Origin: Takakia lepidozioides | Lineage: Eukaryota; Streptophyta; Takakiopsida; Takakiales; Takakiaceae | DNA length: 64,000 nt | Direction of reading: 5' to 3' | Assembly (NCBI GenBank): GCA_030704615.1 | Contig: CM060733.1 | Span: forward strand, 47,058,001-47,122,000 | Shown: positions 19,610 through 31,783 of the stretch, piece by piece | How positions within the stretch are numbered: position 1 is the first letter of the stretch | Layout: each line of letters opens with the position of its first letter | The notes under the pieces: model-generated | The model's input: only the letters and a program-made list of their open reading frames with translations | What the model was told of the DNA's origin: nothing | The model's database searches: none | Made by a program: the position numbers and the translations under genes

Positions 19610-20910
19610 CATAATTTGGGTTGACGGGGCTGCAAAACATGACATACACATTTTTGGCAGTCCCCAACCAAAAAAAGACAAAACAAACAAAACAAATAAA
19701 CTATTTTTCTTTTGTTGGAGTAGACATGGCTACAAAACAAATATGCGTTGGCAGACACTTCATTTTCATCCCTAGTCAATACTTAAACATGAGTTTAAAA
19801 ACAATGTGTTCACATGAGTTGAAAATAAAATAAAAAAAATAATTTGGGTTTACAGGGTTGCAAAACATGGCATGTACATGTTTTGTCGGTCCCCCCCCCC
19901 AGAAAAAAAATAGCAATATAGTATTATGTGGTTTGGGGGGGTTGAGGGGGTTCGACGCACACATGTTCTGCAACCCTAAATTTTTTGGAAAAAACCAAAA
20001 CCAAAAATTCTATTTTTATTTTTATTTTTGGGTGGACGAACACATGATTTACAACCCCCCAAAACATCAAAATAAAGAATTAATTTTGGGAGTTGAGGGG
20101 ACTGCAAAACATTGTCTGTTGACTCACACATGTTTTGCAGCCCCCAAAACAAAACAATATATTGGTATATGTATTTATTATTATTATTTTTTTTGGGGGG
20201 GGGGTGTATGAGGGGGTCAACGCACACATGTTCTGCAGCCCTAAAAAAAATTAGAAAAACCAAAACGAAAACTCTATTTTTATTTATCTACAACCTCCAA
20301 AACATGAAAACTAAGACCAAAGAAACGTTGTTTTTTTACTTTCTGTTTTAATTTTGGGTTGAAAGGGCTGCAAAACATGTGTGCATTTTTTGGGGTTGAT
20401 TGATCGAGGTGCAAAGCATGCCCAAACAAAAAGTTTGTTTTCATTTACTTTAATTTATCTAATTAATTAAGAATGAGTAACAATGAGTTCAAATGAGTTG
20501 AAAACAAAAGAATAAAACACTATATTATTACAAAACTAGGGTTGATAGGGTTGCAGAACATCACACACACATGTTTTGCAGCCTCCCCCCCTAAAAAAAA
20601 AACAAAAACAAAACATTGTTTTGTTTTTTCCTTGGGCGGGGGGGAGGGGGGGGTTGAGGGCGTCGAAGCACACATGTTCTGCAGCCCAAAAAAAACGATA
20701 AAACCAGAAACAAAAACACTATTTTTGTTTTCTTTTTCGGTTGACGCACACACGATTTACAACCGCTCTGTCTGTTGACGCATACATGTTTTGTAGTCCC
20801 AAAAGAAACCAATTTTTTCTTAAAAAAAACTTCCCGGGTTGAGTGGGCTGCAAAACACGTGTTTTTTGGGGGCGATTGACAGAGGTGCAAAGCACACCCA
20901 AAAAAAAGAA
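19610..20910. repeat. Hairpin array with GCTGCAAAACATG / CATGTTTTGCAGC arms
   Basis: At least ten arms occur, for example GGGCTGCAAAACATG at 20366 and 20845 and CACACATGTTTTGCAGCC at 20125 and 20566. Several form close inverted pairs, such as 20548-20583. They alternate with G- or C-runs and A-rich tracts. No open frame is credible here. Confidence 0.7.
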
Positions 20911-21385
20911 AAAAGAAATCATATATTTTTATTTAATTGTTTATTTATGTTCTAAATATTTTTCTTTTCGTGGTTTGGATGAGGGCACGAAAGATGCACA
21001 TTTGTCTTTTAGACAACAAAAGAGAAAAAGAAACATATTTCTTGAATTTTTCTTTTTGGTGGTTTTGACTAGGGCCAGAAAACAAGTTTGCTTGAACATG
21101 TCTGCTACGAATATCACACTAGTTGAACAAAATTCAACAAGCACAGTTGCAGCCAAATTGATTTTAATGTCGTTGACGAAAACGAGGTTAAGCAGGCTCA
21201 CACCAGCGCCCGGTTATCAGCGTCACGTCACGTCCGTCAGCGTCAGGTCATGTCAGACCTAACGCTGAGAGGACCTCCGTCACGTCAGGTTCGGGGAATA
21301 TTCTGGTAAAAATAGGACCAGGTAAAATACTGCCACTTAAGCAACCACGTCGTCGACACGGTGGCGGTGGCAAATATATTTTGAA
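20911..21385. other. Spacer between hairpin arrays
   Basis: AT-rich to 21180, then a GTCACGTCAG-rich patch (21215-21295) in which CGTCAGCGTCACGTCACGTC motifs repeat. No gene is evident. Confidence 0.4.
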
Positions 21386-21389
21386 AATT

Positions 21390-22395
21390 AACAAAATGGA
21401 CACGACCGCCAATTATGGCGGTCGCTTTGTTTTTCGAAATTAAAAAAAAAAACGACCGCCGTATTGGCGGTCGCTTCAATTTAAGAAAAAAAAAACCAAG
21501 ATTGGTGGTCGCATTGGTGGTCGCTTTATTTTTCGAAATTAAAAAAGAAATAGTGACCGTCATATTGGCGATCGCTTCAATTCATTTTTAAACAAAAGCA
21601 AGATTGGCGGTCGCCTAATTTAAAAAAGAAAACAAGCGACTGCCGTATTGGCGGTCGCACAATTTTGCAAATATATACAGAACAAGCGACCGCCATATGG
21701 CGGTCGGATAACTTCGGAAAAAAAAAAAAAAAAAAAACAAGCGACCGCCATTTTGGCGGTCGTTTAATTTCAAAAATATATAGAAAAACAAACGACTGCC
21801 ATATGGCGGTCGGTAAATTTAAAATTATACAAAAAAACAAGCAACAGATGAAAATAAGACCGCCACATCGGTGGTCGCTTAATTTAAAATTATACAATAT
21901 TTGCGACCACCAAACCAGCGGTCGTTTTAATGTAATAATATATAAAATAAAAGCGACCGCCAGCCTGGAGATCTCTTAAACTTGAAAATATTAAGATTAA
22001 AAGCGACCGTCTTACTGGCGGTCGCGTTTTTTTAAAATATTAAGAATAAAAATGGCGGTCGTTTTTTTTAAAAAAAATATTAAGAATAAAAGCGACCATC
22101 ATATTGGCGGTCGCTTTATTTAAAAAATATAAACAAATAAAACGACCGCCATATCGGCAGTCACATTATATTTTGAAATAAAAATTAATAGCGACCGTCA
22201 TACGGGCGGTCGCTTAAATTTAAAAATATACAAAATAGAAGTGACTGCAATATTGCACAAAATGAAAGGAAATAAAAACGACCGCAATAGTGGCGGTCGC
22301 TTATTTTTCATAAAAAATAAAAATAGCGACCGCAGTATTAGTGGTCGCTTAATTTCAAAATTATAGTTGTACCGCCATTTTCGGGTGGGCGTTGA
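21390..22395. repeat. Regular palindrome array, GCGACCGCC...GGCGGTCGC about every 50 bp
   Basis: About twenty imperfect palindromes of the type GCGACCGCCATATTGGCGGTCGC lie at roughly 50-bp intervals (for example near 21402, 21452, 21552, 21635, 21685, 21741, 21791, 21857, 21951, 22090, 22190, 22325). Arms vary by compensating and non-compensating changes. Spacers are AT-rich and differ in sequence, but keep flanking AAAA and TTTAATTT tracts. This is a tandem hairpin repeat. It is not CRISPR: the context is eukaryotic, spacers are degenerate relatives of one another and no cas gene is present. Confidence 0.85.
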
Positions 22396-22399
22396 TTTA

Positions 22400-23834
22400 T
22401 TCATTTCACTTTCATTTCACCACCAAAGCCACTTCAGCAGATTGTGTATAAGCTCAACACTACAACCCACATCGATCCATTTGGGTTGCTAACAAGTGTA
22501 GAAGTGTTGGGCTATCGCATTGCACTCTACATTCACAACACGTTCATTTATAGGTGACTGTTTTTTGTTGCTTATATCGCTATGGCCTAGGGGAGTGGAT
22601 ATTGGGTGAAGATGAGGGGGAATTGGTATACGGCAATCCCAAATACTGTCAGTGCCACTGGTAATGTTTAGTGCAACCTATGTGGATTAAAGCTTTCTTA
22701 TCGTAAGGATCGGTTGCTCGCTCACCTCAGATTGATGCTTCTGTGAAAGGTTTTCTAGATGAAGTCTGGAAAGTCTGAACCACATGTTTGTATAACTAAG
22801 ATTCCTTTGAACAATGGTCTGTTTGTAACAGAACTCCAACCATCGACACATATAGTGCTTCCATATTTTCTGATGCACTCGCCTGTCCTATCGTTGACCT
22901 TTTGGGTAAGCTCGGTCATGGCGTCTTCTAGAAGATGGAGTGTTCTGCTCGGAGGTCATGTCCAGATCCAAAGACATTGGAATATTGCCTCCACACTGGG
23001 CAAAATGGCTTTTTACCTGCATAGATGCTTTAGGGCATAAACCCACCCCAACGCTCTTCACACGTTATATGCCAACAATTAGACCCCAACCAAGTCAAGG
23101 CCAGTGTTGGGTGGGTACATCATTCAGGATATAATCTTCAGGCTTGGACTTGTCAATATGAAAACACATTAAAAACTCGCGTAGCCAGGAAACAAAGATT
23201 TTTGTTGGTCGCCGAATATGCATAATTTGTACTTATTTTTTCTTTGCTGGACATGGATACTTAAAAAAGTCTTCTTATTGTAGAAGCCCATTGTGGATTT
23301 ATATATATATAACACTCCAACTTTCTTTTGTCATTTTATCTTTTAAAAAATAAACTCATTTCGTCTCGAGTGCCTTCTCGTGGCCTACCGTTCCGACCAG
23401 TGTTGGACCGGTATCATCAACATCTCATACCAGCCAGGGTATGGTATTGTCGGTGAAGAGGCCTCTTTCATACCTGACAGGTAATGGTATCAATGTAGGT
23501 ATTAAGCTTTTAATGTACCAGTTTGGTATGTATATTGTTTTTGTTTGGCCTGGTATGGTATGGTATCAATATTTCAAATTTCAAATCTTATACTAGGGGT
23601 ATATCAATACTGGTATCAATACAATTATTTTATTTTATTTATTTATTTATAAACTGAAAAATAAAAATTTGTCCAAATTATACCGCTGAGGTGATCACCT
23701 CAGCGGCTAAGTGCCGCAATTCATAATAACAAGGAGTTGGATCTCACCTTAGGTAATTTGAGGTCACCTTATAAGAGCCATATTACAGGCTGATAAATGA
23801 GACAATGCTCCAAGCCTAAGCAGATTTTTGAATG
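22400..23834 (+). other. No firm gene; weak BED-type zinc-finger relic
   Basis: Near 22670-22735 the + strand reads CNLCGLKLSYRKDRLLAHL directly after a stop codon. The C-x2-C ... H pattern resembles BED fingers of hAT transposases. Further downstream only broken frames are seen (22759-23040). 23460-23640 holds GGTATGGTATCAAT repeats. Evidence for a transposon relic is weak. Confidence 0.25.
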
Positions 23835-24334
23835 NNNNNNNNNNNNNNNNNNNNNNNNNNNNNNNNNNNNNNNNNNNNNNNNNNNNNNNNNNNNNNNNNN
23901 NNNNNNNNNNNNNNNNNNNNNNNNNNNNNNNNNNNNNNNNNNNNNNNNNNNNNNNNNNNNNNNNNNNNNNNNNNNNNNNNNNNNNNNNNNNNNNNNNNNN
24001 NNNNNNNNNNNNNNNNNNNNNNNNNNNNNNNNNNNNNNNNNNNNNNNNNNNNNNNNNNNNNNNNNNNNNNNNNNNNNNNNNNNNNNNNNNNNNNNNNNNN
24101 NNNNNNNNNNNNNNNNNNNNNNNNNNNNNNNNNNNNNNNNNNNNNNNNNNNNNNNNNNNNNNNNNNNNNNNNNNNNNNNNNNNNNNNNNNNNNNNNNNNN
24201 NNNNNNNNNNNNNNNNNNNNNNNNNNNNNNNNNNNNNNNNNNNNNNNNNNNNNNNNNNNNNNNNNNNNNNNNNNNNNNNNNNNNNNNNNNNNNNNNNNNN
24301 NNNNNNNNNNNNNNNNNNNNNNNNNNNNNNNNNN
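23835..24334. other. Assembly gap (500 N)
   Basis: Exactly 500 Ns. The 5' exons of the amidase-like gene that follows are probably in this gap or between it and 24.7 kb. Confidence 0.95.
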
Positions 24335-24711
24335 CTCATTGCGAGCATCAAGGGGGAGGATGACACTCGATGGAGATGATCACATTTTACCACCCATGTC
24401 AGCTGATCCGGATCAAACTGGCCATATTCTTGTCTCGGGAATTTTTACGGTGAATGGTCTATCCTTGATTTTGCTGCCGTGTGCTCCTAGGGAGGCAAGG
24501 TTTGGAGTGTTCTCTCAAAAAATGATAATGGAAAGACTCGGGCAGTGGCCAAAACATCAAAGTCAGCTAGTGCATGGGCTCCTGATGTGTCAGGGTCACA
24601 ATTCCTTAGTTGAGGATCCGTGATCATTCGGGAGGTTTTCTTCCAAGAATGCATGTTGAATGCTTTGTCAATTGCTAACAGTGAGGATGATCGGTGTCGG
24701 TTGTGTTGCAG

Positions 24712-26730
24712 AAGACTGTGGCTGACCTGAAGTTTATAATGGATGCCTTGTTCCAGCTGTTGCCATGCCAGCTACCCAGGCCGGGCCTGATGAATGGGAA
24801 TGGGGAACTGCAAGTAGCAGATATAGCAGTTGCATCAGAGGCTGGGTCTGTAATTGTTGGTGTGTGGACCTCATTTAGAGGTGTGCCTTTGGACAAGAGA
24901 ATAAAAGACTCTATGGAAGCTATTCCTGCTCGGCTACAGGCATTCACTGGTGGATTACTTGCATCAGCTGGGCGATATGTTGTGAAAGGAGAGTTGACAG
25001 ACGGGCCAATATTGGACATGGCTCACCTGCACAAGGCATTGCAAGTATGAATGATGGGCTTTGAAGTCTAGATAGGTGACAGAAACTCAGTACGTTGGTT
25101 GTGCTGTGTGCATAAACCTATACCCACTGTCGGGAGCTGACGAAGTTGGTGGGAAAGTGATGGTGGCTTGTCACTATTCTACATGTTGTTTTTCTACTTG
25201 GTCCATGGATTGGTGAGAGACAGTCACCAAGTCTGTACTGCAATTCTCAGTTTACGGGTTCAAGATGAATCCGCGTTCATTGTTTTGTTGGTATCTGTGT
25301 CTATTTTGTCCTTGCTTCTTTTTTGTCCTTTTTTCTGTTTTCTTGTCTCTGTTTTTCCATTCTTTGCTGGTTGTTTCTGGTTTTCTCCTCTGAAAAACCC
25401 TCTAACCTTCGATCAGATCTTCTCAGTACTTTTTTTTGGCTACCTTTAATTGCAAGTATTGAGATATCTCAACACTTATAAGGATATTTGAATCCTAACT
25501 AATCCTCTCTTTTATACCATGGCAGGCAGTCTACTGAAGCATCTAAAGTTGCAAATGGAGGTCCTCCTAAATTTTAAGCTCCTTGCACAAGTGGTGGTTG
25601 TCCTATCCTACCAACAACCCGAAATTTATCTTGTGTTACCTGCCCATCCAGCCAAGAACGAACTTTTTGACAACGTATTACAGTGAAAAAGTTGGTATCT
25701 TTCTGTGTATATGTTTATATCTTCAGTTGGGCCCAATGCTGAAGGACTGTTGTTTGTGGATGCAGTTTTTCTCACAAAACTTGGCCCTGGCAGACAAAGC
25801 CATTGACACAGACAGAGTGGCAAAGCTGGTTGGTGCAACTGCTGTGCAGACTAAAGGTGCAGCTACTATTGATGCCTTTCTCATAAGTAGAGGATATGCG
25901 GCGCTACTTACCCCTGGTATGTTCTTGTCTTCTGATTCCACACATATGCTTTTTGACCTTTTTCGACAGATATCTTGTCTGATGTTGAGGAAGTGAGCAG
26001 TGACAACCATTACCTTGGGCACTGCCATGTGTTATCCTAAATTTTTTGTACCTTTACAGGCTCACCTGAACTTTGCCATTGAATGTCATGTTTGCAAAGT
26101 TTGACAACCATTATCCTGCTTTGGGTTGTGGAAGTTTGTGCTCTTCAGTTTCTTATGAAGCTCTGTTGTTTGACAATGTCCGTGACAGTATGTGCTGTTC
26201 TGCCCCATGAGCACAACTTTGACCATCTGCCATTGAGTGTGAATGGGGTCGAGGTGCCCTACTGGAGGGCCATGTGTGGATATGTGACCCCTATATCAGT
26301 TGCTGGCAACCCTGTTGTAACTATGCCTCTATGCTTTATCAATGGCAGGCCTTGTGGCATACAGGTCCTCTCTCTCCCTCCCCTCTCTTCAATCACAAAG
26401 CGTAGCAATCGGTTGTAGCTCTTATCCTCTCACTGGTAATATTGGGCTGGTGCAGGATGCTTTCTACCTGTCTGGATTCCGGTTATTGAAGCTAGAAAGT
26501 ATATATTTTGTGTCATTGCAAAATCTGCTAGAGACTGCACCTTGCAATGTTTCAATAAAGCATGCTTCGCAGAATGATTTGTGAACCTTGGCCTTGGTTG
26601 TCAAAAACCCACATCCTGGTGTTGTGTGTAGCAGGTGATTGGCAGGATGGGACATGATGAGGAACTTCTGAGAGTGTGTGCAAGCCTGGAGCTACAGTTT
26701 ACCCATACCCAGCATGGTGTTGACAAGTGA
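24712..26730 (+). CDS. Amidase-signature family protein, 3' exons only
   Basis: Exons I can place: 24712-25044 (KTVADLKFIMDALFQ at its start, after a TTGCAG acceptor), 25766-25916 (FFSQNLALADKAIDTDRV), about 26145-26364 (NFDHLPLSVNGVEVPYW, then GNPVVTMPLCFINGRPCGIQ) and 26635-26730 (VIGRMGHDEELLRVCASLE, stop TGA). The order fits the second half of amidase-signature enzymes: a TVADL-type helix, then the PA(T)xxP...G(L)PxGIQ segment and the final VIGRxxxDEELLxxxxxLE helix. The Ser-Ser-Lys catalytic region lies further N-terminal and is not in readable sequence. The join into the third exon is uncertain, because SYEALLFDNVRDS and CAVLPHEHNFDH are in different frames at about 26190; this could be a missed small intron, an indel or decay. 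Substrate cannot be predicted. Confidence 0.6.
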
Positions 26731-27011
26731 AGCACAGTAGGCACAGATGTCTGTAGTACTTCCGTCCTATTGACTCCCTACAGCATCTACCTAGTCTTTC
26801 AGGATATAGCGTACTGCAAAACCACAAAACCACCTCCATCAACTCGTGGTATTGCAAAAACTGGATATTTGCAACGTCTGGTGCCGCCTGTGCACATTAG
26901 CACAGGCGCACATCCTTATTGTTCCAAGGGGAGTAGTATTTGAAGGGTGTCAACCCTGAAATTGAAACTTAGCTGGGTGGGATGCTGACAACACTGCCCC
27001 CACCATTCTAA

Positions 27012-27580
27012 TCACATAGCAAACCGAGGACCAGTTCTGTCCTTCAAAAAATTTACATACCAACCTGTGAAAATCACAAGTTCCTCTGTGCAAATGAAGT
27101 GAACCTGCAAATGTGAATGCCTGATAGGGGAGTCATGTCTGAAGGTTGTGAAACTTAGCTGGAGGGCATGCCGAAAAGGTCCTGTGTAGGTTGCCATATG
27201 CCAATGCGGATAAATCAATACTGGTGTAGTTGTTACTGACAGCGGAAGAGCTTCAAATGCTTGCTGACAACACGGTGTCCAGTCAAACACAACATCTTTT
27301 TCCAATAGTTTACTCAGAGGTGCTGCTAACTGTGCATAACCCTAATAAACCAACCTTCTCGAATAGCTTCTTTGTCTAGGGAATCTTCTGAGTCCCTTGG
27401 CATTAATTGGTGCTGGTGCAGCTCTTATAGCTTCTGGCTTCCTGGGATCTACAATATGGCCCATAAGTAGTCCTGAGTTCACACAGAAAGTGCAATTTTC
27501 TGGATTCAACCCAAGGCCCCTCATCCTGCACCTTGCCAAGCAAAGCTCCAACTTCTGCAAATGCTCATTCATGCAAATCT
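27012..27580 (-). pseudogene. Ty3/gypsy reverse transcriptase / RNase H fragment
   Basis: On the - strand 27572-27342 reads a typical end of the reverse transcriptase domain (LNPENCTFCVNSGLLMGHIV, then APAPINAKGLRRFPRQ). 27305-27150 continues as the start of the RNase H-like domain (VFDWTPCCQQAFEALPLSV). The usual FLG motif is FPR here, and a frame break separates the halves. No LTR is seen, so it is an isolated relic just upstream of the NFD6-like gene. Confidence 0.75.
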
Positions 27581-27892
27581 GAAGAATAGCATAGGCCTTC
27601 CATCTACTCTTATGATCTCAACCTCTAAATCTTGGCTTCCATAGAGACATTGACAGGAGAAAAGGGCAAGCAAGCTACAGAAGCGGAGCGAACGTAAGGG
27701 AAGAGCGTGCAACACCGCCTGACGAGCTCCAGAGCCAAACCGAAGACTTCGAGCAGACGACTTCCAAGCCTATCGAGACCTGGATTTAAAATCTAAACCC
27801 TAAAGTTAAAACCCCTCGCAGATCTGGCATTGAGCATCGTTTCTCACTGCGTCTTGGTTTTGAGAGCATCGCTGGGTTGAGAGTGTGGATCG

Positions 27893-28481
27893 ATGGCCGG
27901 GCTCAGCAGAAGTATGACGAGGTCCCTGGTCTCTACGACGAGGTCTGCCCTTCGTCATTGTAGGAGCAGCGGAGAGGCTGCGCCAGCACCTACCCGGAGC
28001 ATGGCAAGCGTGAGGCCACCAATTGTTAGACAAGTCCCCTCCCCCAACTCGCATTCTACCAGGTCATTCGTGGAGAGCCGGCGCCCAGGTTCCTTCTTCT
28101 TCAGGTGACTGGATCTCTCTGAGGGCGTTTGTGAAAACGAGACAGAGAGGAGAGGGGGAGGGGGAGGAGTCTTTGATATGTTGAAAATTGGAGAAATGCT
28201 TGCAAGAGGCTTGTGGGGTTTGGACACGGGGGAATGTCGCTAGATTTGTAGCATTTGATGTTTGTTGAAGTTCATGGCTTAGGCTGTATTCCCTGCGAAG
28301 TTGTAAACGAAGCACCACGTGAAATCTGTGTTAGCTTCTAAGATGGTTGAGTTTGTTGGGCCTTGGGACAGACTACCAGGCGAAATGGCATGTGCCCAAT
28401 CGTTGATGCCATTGCACAGTGCTACGGCTGCAACACGCATGGTGGCTCAGCTCAGCTCGACGACGGGCGCTCTATTCCAGG
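27893..28481 (+). CDS. NFD6: NFD6-like small organelle protein
   Basis: Exon 1 is 27893-28104 (MAGLSRSMTRSLVSTTRSAL, rich in Arg, Ser and Thr with almost no acidic residues, as in an N-terminal organelle-targeting peptide). It ends TTCTTCAG before GTGACT. The second exon starts after GGGACAG at 28372. The join AG|A rebuilds FFFRLPGEMACAQSLMPLHS, which matches the conserved core of plant NUCLEAR FUSION DEFECTIVE 6-like proteins (LPxELxCxQSLMPLHSxxAxxR). Exon 2 runs to about 28481 (LFQG before GTATTA). The last exon is not certain; a candidate begins near 29014 after TTGCAG. Family members are about 90-110 residues and act in mitochondria or plastids; NFD6 was named for a polar nuclear fusion defect in Arabidopsis. 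The 5' region lies immediately downstream of a retroelement relic. Confidence 0.75.
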
Positions 28482-31400
28482 GTATTACCCCCAATGTGTC
28501 TCCTTTCAGCAATGTGTTATTTGTCTCCCTTTTTTACCCACTATCTAGGTAGCGATTCCGTTTGTATCATTCTCCACGGTTGTCACGCTCACAACATCAC
28601 ATGTCACATGTAGCAGCGTGCACTTTGTATCCTCCAAGTCATATAGCTTCTCCATCCATCCTCGGTGCCTTACGAAACTACATCGTTTTCCTTATGGATT
28701 TGTACATGTGGAATTCAAAACTAGTGATTTCATCACCGTCACATTTTGTTGCAGTTCATTGGCCCCACTGTTGCTGTAAGCAAGTTAAATATTGGGATTA
28801 GGACAGACTATGACCATGCATGCACAGCACACTGAGTTGGTGTGAGAGAGAACCATCAGTTTGAAATTGTGCACCTCTGTAACTGGCCTCCATTTTTATT
28901 CCTTGATTTTGTAAGTAAGCACCCCAGAATAGCAAAGATTGCCCCGTCTGGTGTCTTCCCTCTGTCACACTAGTTGTGCCTCGTAGATGTAACATATGCT
29001 ATCAGTTGCAGGGATTGCTGGGCTGTGCATGTTAGGGCCTCTAATTGGCCCGCATCATCTCCATATACATTATTTTCCAATTTTTGCCACCTGCATACCC
29101 ACATTGTAGCAGAACCCATGGTTGCATCCAGTTCAGCTAGATTGACAAATTGAATTACAGACTTTCATGGCCAACATTTTTGCGGTGGTCCATAGGGACC
29201 TTGAGGTACAGGATCCTCTCCGCAGTTTATAGATTCTTTATGGCTGCCACATGCTTAACAAGCAAGACATTGTTCTGTGATGATGGCCTCGAACCGAGTC
29301 TCTTTGGAAGTAAAAGTAAGAATCTCATAGTATGTATTGCAAGCTGTCACCTTCAGAGAACAACCTGCTGACATAGCTTCACTGAGTAGTTCCCATGAAC
29401 ATGAAGTGTCGGGGGACTGTAGCCTCAAGCAATTCAAGCACTTCTGAAACAATTCATAAGTGTGGATTGAGGTGCCTCAATTTTGTATCATGTCTCTATT
29501 TCATGCGCCCAAGGTCCCCCTACCTTAAGAAGATGATTGTGTTGAAGTGGAAGCCTCACGATGTACGGAGGACCGATCAATATGCCATCATTGAGCCAGC
29601 TAAGTTTGCAAAGCTGTGCATCTGGTAGACTGGAGGTTTGGGTTTCTTCGCCCTCATGATCAGTCATGTTTATCCTAGCAAATGTTGAAGCTCATGAGCG
29701 CTGCATGGGCTGGTGGACGTGCGTGAATCAGATGATGAAGACGACACATAGCACATGCGTATGGGCATCCGTTTTGATTGGCACATGTGTAGCCTTGTCT
29801 TGTCACATTGCACATAAGAGCGCTAGGTTACATGATTTAGTGACATGCAAGTCACATTGCATCGCCCTGTTGGTTTCGCTTGGATGATAATTATTGCACC
29901 TGATGGGCACCGAGATAGCATATCGTCCTTGGGCACATGTTGATGCTGAGGCTGCTTGTCAGTGTTGATCCCACTAGGCTTGTGATCTCAACATGGCTTG
30001 TGGTCTTGGTTCAGACTTCAGACTCTAGCAATATACATCTTGTGGCACTTGGTTTATGTTGAGGTTTTCTGCTGGTCTGGTGTGTTGGGCCCCTCATTTT
30101 GTCCATCTTACATCTTCCTGTCATGTAGTCATTATGGTTTGTTTGTCTGCTACATACACTTGTGTCTTTGCTGGACAATGGTGAAGGAGTTAAGTTTGTG
30201 GTTGTCCTTTCTGTCAGGAATGTGGACAAGTGAGGATGGATAATTGAGGATGCTTGAGGTTGAGGACGTCTGTGAGACAGCTGAAGCCAAGAAAACGGAC
30301 TGAAGGAGGATCATACCAGCTCTAGCCCTATATTAATGCAAGAGTTGTTTTGACTGTCTACTTGCTAAATGGCATGCAGTGCCAAAGGGCTCCTCGGCTT
30401 CCACCTTCCCAGTTTTGGAAGAGTTAGGACTGCTGGATCTATCTTTTGTTTCTCATTTCTTCAGATTATTTCCACAATGGCGGAGTTATGCTGTCACATG
30501 GGGCTGAAATTTTTGTAGTCAAGAGCGAGTTCCTTTCGTTGAGGTGATACCTTGGAGTTTGCACTGTGGGACAAATAGCAAAATGGTCAAGCCATATTTG
30601 TTCAAGTTTAAGTAGGAAGAAAAGTCATCTATCAAATGGCTGTTTGTTGTCTGTGTTTTCCCTATTGAAAGCCTTTGCTTACTCTTTTGCTCTATTGGAT
30701 TTCACGTCTCCATAATAACAAGGTAACTTCAGATCAAAGCATACAGATTTTACATGTCATTCAGCAGCGGTTGTCTAATAATGGAACTGTTTTTTGTGCC
30801 ATTTTCAGTTGGTCCATATGCTGACACTCATTTTACCCCTGTTGTCAATGCTTGCACCGGTGCTGTAACTAGAACCTGTGGAAATGGGTGTCATCACCAA
30901 GTGGGAAGATCGCTTTTGGATCTTGTAGTGATAGATGTCCACTACCACTAAATGCTGATCGACAGAGGCTAGCCTGATTAGAATGGAAGTTGAAGAGTGG
31001 GAAAGCTACACACTCCCAGCGTCGAAATGCGAATGTTGTTTGCCATCGTTGCAACTATCATTCTGTTTTGTTGGAAGATCTTTGTGTTCCTTGAAGCTAA
31101 ATAGCTACAAAATCGTGGCTTCATGTTCCGCCCAAAAATTGTTGAGACAGATCCACTGTGGAAGCTGGGAGATTCCAATCAAATGGTAGAGGCCATAAAA
31201 GATCCAAACAGTTTTCTGAAGTAAGGGGTAAAAACAACTATGGCTTGCTGTATCAAATATAAGATTTTTTCCAACTGGCATTTGTTTTCTTGTTGGCGGA
31301 AATAGGGGAGGAAAACTAAAGAAAGAGTATGCGAAGAAGGAAGACATAAGTGAAACTGAGTTGGTGGGTCTGCCAACGCTAAGTTACTTAGGCCCACCAC

Positions 31401-31783
31401 CGCTCAAGACCAGCGATCTGCGTAGCAACGCACTCTCCAGAACATTCTCCTGCTTCGAGGACTGCGGTATGGTGGGGGGCCCGTTATCAGGCACAGCGAT
31501 TCCTGGATGGGTGATGCAAGGGTGGAAAGCAGAAAGAAAGGAAGAAGGGTTCATAGGTGTGTGGCTATGGATCCGGATGCTTTTCATAAGTTGCATGCAA
31601 TTTGACAGAGGAAATACTGCTTTGAAAGTTTGCAATTTGAATGCAGGTGCTGTGCGTGATGTGAATTCTTTTGAAAGTTTGCAATTCGCATCCAGGTGCT
31701 GTGCCTGATCGATATTGTCGGTCTGCAGTGGTGCTTTGCTTTTGATTCAGATTCAGTAATCTGCCAGGCGAGCCGACGCTGCA
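28482..31783 (+). other. Intergenic and probable 5' UTR of the EDRF1-like gene
   Basis: No protein family is recognisable in either strand. Open frames here are short and lack splice or composition support. The last part (about 31.4-31.78 kb) probably holds the EDRF1-like promoter and 5' leader. It includes a tandem duplication of about 40 bp (TTTGAAAGTTTGCAATT... CAGGTGCTGTG) at 31621-31660 and 31670-31709. Confidence 0.4.

Noticed and set aside
21390-22395. CRISPR array (regular palindromic repeats with spacers)
   Set aside because: Context is intron-bearing eukaryotic DNA, there is no cas gene or leader, the repeats are degenerate, and the spacers share flanking A/T tracts.
22670-23040. 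Intact hAT transposase
   Set aside because: Only a BED-like C-x2-C...H string next to a stop codon is visible; no dimerisation domain or terminal repeats were found.
23797-24623. Long open frames across the N gap
   Set aside because: They consist almost entirely of unknown bases; the same holds for frames over the gaps at 3787 and 55022.
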